From assembly GCA_028876495.1 (NCBI GenBank), contig JAGWRO010000098.1, positions 1-64,000 of the forward strand: 64,000 nucleotides of DNA, read 5' to 3'. Every line of letters begins with the position of its first letter. Within the stretch, counting starts at the first letter, position 1. Below are positions 61,368 to 64,000 of the stretch, one piece after another. The stretch comes from Bacteroidota bacterium (lineage in GTDB: Bacteria > Bacteroidota > Bacteroidia > Chitinophagales > Chitinophagaceae). Both the position numbers and the translations under genes were made by a program. The notes below the pieces were generated by a model, which was not told where the DNA came from, searched no databases, and was given only the letters and a program-made list of their open reading frames with translations.

Positions 61368-63839
61368 TTATTGTTCATTAAAAAACTGCTGAAGTTCAGC
61401 ATCCGTCTTTACCATTACATCACGCACTTTACTTCCCTGGTTCGGGCCTACTATTCCCGCTGCTTCCAATTGATCCATCAACCGGCCTGCACGATTGTAT
61501 CCCAGTTTCATTCTTCGCTGTAATAACGAGGTACTTCCGCTTTGGCTTTGAACAATGAGTTTTGCTGCATCTTCAAAAAGCGGATCGCGATCCATAGCGT
61601 CGAAAGATTTGTTTTCAAATTCTTTTTCATCTACATATTCCGGCAACATAAATGCTTCGGTATAACCTTGTTGCTCACCAATAAAATCCGTAATCTTATC
61701 CACTTCAGGCGTATCTACAAATGCACATTGAAGCCTTGTAAGATCCCCATTATAGCTGATTAACATATCTCCCTTCCCAATCAATTGTTCTGCACCGCCA
61801 ATATCCAGAATAGTGCGGCTGTCAATTTTACTGCTCACCTTAAACGCAATACGTGCAGGGAAATTTGCTTTGATGGTACCGGTAATAATATTCACTGACG
61901 GGCGCTGTGTGGCAATGATAAGGTGGATGCCGACAGCTCTTGCAAGCTGAGCCAAACGAGCAATTGGCATTTCCACTTCCTTTCCTGCCGTCATTATCAA
62001 GTCAGCAAACTCATCTATAACCAAAACAATAAATGGCAAAAACTGGTGTCCTTTTTCAGGATTTAATTTTCTGCTTACAAATTTTTGATTGTATTCTTTT
62101 ATATTCCTTGTTCCTGCTTCTTTTAAGAGATCATAACGGTTGTCCATTTCGATACAAAGCGCATTTAAAGTATGAATCACTTTTTTGGTATCTGTAATTA
62201 TCGCGTCTTCCTCGCCCGGTAATTTTGCAAGGAAATGTTTTTCAATACTTTTATAAATACTCAATTCAACTTTCTTGGGATCTATTAAAACAAGCTTTAA
62301 TTGGGAAGGATGTTTTTTATATAAGAGAGAGACAAGAATCGCATTTAAACCAACCGATTTACCCTGGCCGGTAGCCCCCGCCATCAGCAAATGCGGCATG
62401 GAAGTAAGATCTACGATAAAGTTTTCATTATCGATCTTTTTGCCAATTGCAATGGGTAAGGTGTATTTGCTGTTAATAAATTTGTCAGAATTCAATAGTG
62501 TTTTCATACTCACCACCGTCTTCTTAAAATTAGGTACTTCTATACCAATAGTTCCTTTACCAGGAATGGGCGCAATAATACGAATGCCAAGCGCAGCAAG
62601 GCTTAAGGCAATATCATCTTCCAGGTTTTTAATACGTGAAATCCTGACTCCCGGTGCGGGTATAATTTCATAAAGCGTAACTGTAGGACCAACGGTTGCA
62701 AATATTTTTTGAATTTCTATATCATAATTCCTCAGTGTATGAATGATCTGGTTTTTATTTTCTTCCAGTTCAGAAACATCCTGAACAATTTTATCACTCC
62801 CATGATTTTCTAACAAATCAAGAGTTGGATATTTGTAATTTCTAAGATCAAGGATCGGATCGTAGGGCTGCTGTTGAACTTTAGGATTTATCTGAGCGCT
62901 TTCTACTACTCCTCCAACAAGTGCTTCAGCATTCTTTACTTCCAATGTCAAATCGCTTTCAGGAGCACTATCTCTTACAATCGATTTTTTTACTTCTTTT
63001 TGAAAATTATTTGTAACACCCGGTCCTTCATTTTTTTCAACAACGCCAAACTCATGGTCAAATGCAGGTTCTTCCTTTATCGGATTGGAAGTTAAAGGTG
63101 CAATTGGATAAGTTTTAACTTCTTCAGTGTTGTCGGTCAAATAATCTTCTGCTTTTACAGTAAACAAAGAATCTTTCAGGTTTTTTACTTTATGAAAATT
63201 GAAAGAAGGATTAAAACGCCAAATGATATAACTAAGTAACCCGACAAACAAAAGGGCTGCCGTGCCTAAATAACCAATCTCCTGTTGCAACCATTCATTG
63301 ATCATATCACCCACTTTCCCTCCCCAGAAAAACTCAGCGCTGGTAGCATCTATTGCCCGCGGATGAGGCGTATGGAATAAGAAAGACGCGCAAACACTTA
63401 TTACCAAAAGGCCGGCGATTACATAACGGATATTTCTTTTTACAGAAAATATTTTCCTTGGCGCAAAGAGATTTACACCTACCACAAAAAAGAAAAGGCA
63501 AAATAAATAGGAAGCAATTCCAAAACCGGAACGAAAAAACAAATCAGAAAAATAAGCGCCGGCAGTTCCCAACGCATTCGCCATTGGCTTCTCATGACTG
63601 GGCAATAAGATGCTTGCTCCCTGCAGGACTTTTGATTGATCCTGCTGCCAGGTAAATAAATAAGAAGTAAACGCAACAAACAACAAAAAGGCGATAAGAA
63701 TCAGGACGGCACCGGCAATTTTATGCGAACGCTCGTCATGAATCAATTTTTTTACTTCTATTTTTTCCACTTTATCGGGATTCATTTTAGAAGGATCTGC
63801 AGCTTTTGTTTTTTTAGTCTTTTTTTGGGTAGTTGCCAT
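61368..63839 (-). CDS. ftsK: DNA translocase FtsK
   Basis: This 823-residue translocase pumps chromosomal DNA at the septum and activates XerCD. Four to five N-terminal membrane spans (about 45-200) are followed by a linker of about 130 residues. The alpha-beta motor domain has Walker A GATGQGKSVGLN and Walker B VLVIDEFADLIM, with RPSVNIITGTIKANFPARIAF also present. The C-terminal gamma winged helix recognises KOPS-like sites (SLLQRRMKLGYNRAGRLMDQLE). The linker is short, as is common in this phylum. The start at 63839 (MATTQKKTKK) is chosen over an in-frame ATG three codons upstream. Confidence 0.95.
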   Translation of the reverse strand: MATTQKKTKKTKAADPSKMNPDKVEKIEVKKLIHDERSHKIAGAVLILIAFLLFVAFTSYLFTWQQDQSKVLQGASILLPSHEKPMANALGTAGAYFSDLFFRSGFGIASYLFCLFFFVVGVNLFAPRKIFSVKRNIRYVIAGLLVISVCASFLFHTPHPRAIDATSAEFFWGGKVGDMINEWLQQEIGYLGTAALLFVGLLSYIIWRFNPSFNFHKVKNLKDSLFTVKAEDYLTDNTEEVKTYPIAPLTSNPIKEEPAFDHEFGVVEKNEGPGVTNNFQKEVKKSIVRDSAPESDLTLEVKNAEALVGGVVESAQINPKVQQQPYDPILDLRNYKYPTLDLLENHGSDKIVQDVSELEENKNQIIHTLRNYDIEIQKIFATVGPTVTLYEIIPAPGVRISRIKNLEDDIALSLAALGIRIIAPIPGKGTIGIEVPNFKKTVVSMKTLLNSDKFINSKYTLPIAIGKKIDNENFIVDLTSMPHLLMAGATGQGKSVGLNAILVSLLYKKHPSQLKLVLIDPKKVELSIYKSIEKHFLAKLPGEEDAIITDTKKVIHTLNALCIEMDNRYDLLKEAGTRNIKEYNQKFVSRKLNPEKGHQFLPFIVLVIDEFADLIMTAGKEVEMPIARLAQLARAVGIHLIIATQRPSVNIITGTIKANFPARIAFKVSSKIDSRTILDIGGAEQLIGKGDMLISYNGDLTRLQCAFVDTPEVDKITDFIGEQQGYTEAFMLPEYVDEKEFENKSFDAMDRDPLFEDAAKLIVQSQSGSTSLLQRRMKLGYNRAGRLMDQLEAAGIVGPNQGSKVRDVMVKTDAELQQFFNEQ

Positions 63840-63877
63840 GAATAACAAAGATAGGAAATGGAATATTGTTTTTTTAT

Positions 63878-64000
63878 CTAAACAAAACCGATTGGTTGTA
63901 TAAATCTTTGTTTAACAAAATTGTCAAACAATTTTTCTGAACTATTTTCTTTTGCAGCCGGTAAAAAGAAAAATCCAGCCAAGAATAAAGCATAGGCCAC
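63878..64000 (-). CDS. partial CDS running off the right edge
   Basis: The minus strand is open for 40 codons from the window edge to a TAG at 63878, 38 nt before ftsK. The C-terminal fragment reads VAYALFLAGFFFLPAAKENS, a likely membrane helix, then a short charged tail ending FIQPIGFV. It is too short to identify, and chance openness cannot be excluded. Confidence 0.4.
   Translation of the reverse strand: MAYALFLAGFFFLPAAKENSSEKLFDNFVKQRFIQPIGFV

Noticed and set aside
63155-63172. ACAGTAAACAAAGAATC inside ftsK
   Set aside because: It lies within coding DNA, on the strand opposite to the gene; it encodes an ordinary LFTVKAED segment and is probably chance, so it was not counted in the motif set.
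1-64000. CRISPR arrays, tRNA or rRNA genes, IS elements
   Set aside because: No regularly spaced repeats, cloverleaf or rRNA-like sequence and no transposase were seen on reading both strands; xerD is the housekeeping type.

Overview
The window looks like chromosome from a member of the Bacteroidota, most likely family Chitinophagaceae. The reasons are an AT-rich sequence, a C-terminal type IX secretion (Por) sorting domain, a TTTG / TAnnTTTG promoter, an ExbB-ExbD-ExbD-TonB operon, two GH144-type glucanase genes next to a GH3 beta-glucosidase, a YtxJ-type bacilliredoxin, and a complete ilv-leu cluster with paired leuA and leuB paralogues. No rRNA, tRNA, IS element, prophage or CRISPR array was seen.

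Layout. Positions 1-2.3 kb hold an ECF sigma factor with a membrane-protein partner, a broken small ORF, and uraD (purine ureide pathway). 2.3-8.4 kb is a minus-strand glycan locus: GH3 beta-glucosidase, SGNH esterase and two GH144/glucoamylase-like enzymes, probably acting on beta-1,2-glucan. 8.5-11.6 kb is the energy-transduction operon exbB-exbD-exbD-tonB with a clear terminator. 12-15.4 kb holds an ABC-type permease and an M1 metallopeptidase. 15.7-17.9 kb has an ATP-grasp ligase followed by a GCS2-type carboxylate-amine ligase, a two-ligase cassette of unknown product. 18-23.8 kb has a lipoprotein, lpxB, mazEF, a tiny membrane protein, a class A beta-lactamase-like hydrolase, a lone receiver domain and a helical-repeat protein.

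24-41.7 kb is the centrepiece. leuA, a double-ABC ATPase and leuB come first. Next come a promoter, an Ile/Val-rich leader peptide and an intrinsic terminator, followed by ilvE-ilvD-(ORF6N gene)-ilvB-ilvN-ilvC-ilvA-leuC-leuD-leuA2/cimA-(four-helix-bundle cassette)-leuB2. Together these genes encode essentially the complete isoleucine, valine and leucine pathways. The leader has the parts of an ilv attenuator: a canonical Bacteroidota promoter, a 35-codon ORF with 11 Ile/Val codons in 13, a terminator hairpin, and an antiterminator pairing that excludes it. Three non-pathway genes are embedded in the cluster.

41.8-64 kb is a mosaic of housekeeping and envelope genes: a 1484-residue secreted T9SS cargo, a DUF2130 protein, an NlpC/P60 hydrolase, a second sigma factor with a putative membrane regulator, a phosphoribosyltransferase, a membrane Fe-S oxidoreductase, adenine deaminase, an L,D-transpeptidase, a VanX-like dipeptidase, xerD, a dolichol-phosphate-mannose-synthase-like glycosyltransferase, a DnaQ-like exonuclease, mpl, a mini-lipoprotein with ytxJ, and ftsK.

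A short intergenic motif, ACAGTAAACAAACAAATAA-like, recurs about a dozen times. It is co-oriented with a flanking gene and often starts 0-5 nt after a stop codon; no feature type I know explains it. Several genes too short for routine ORF calling were found by eye: ilvL (35 aa), a 54-aa single-pass membrane protein, a 37-aa lipoprotein, and a partial CDS at the right edge.
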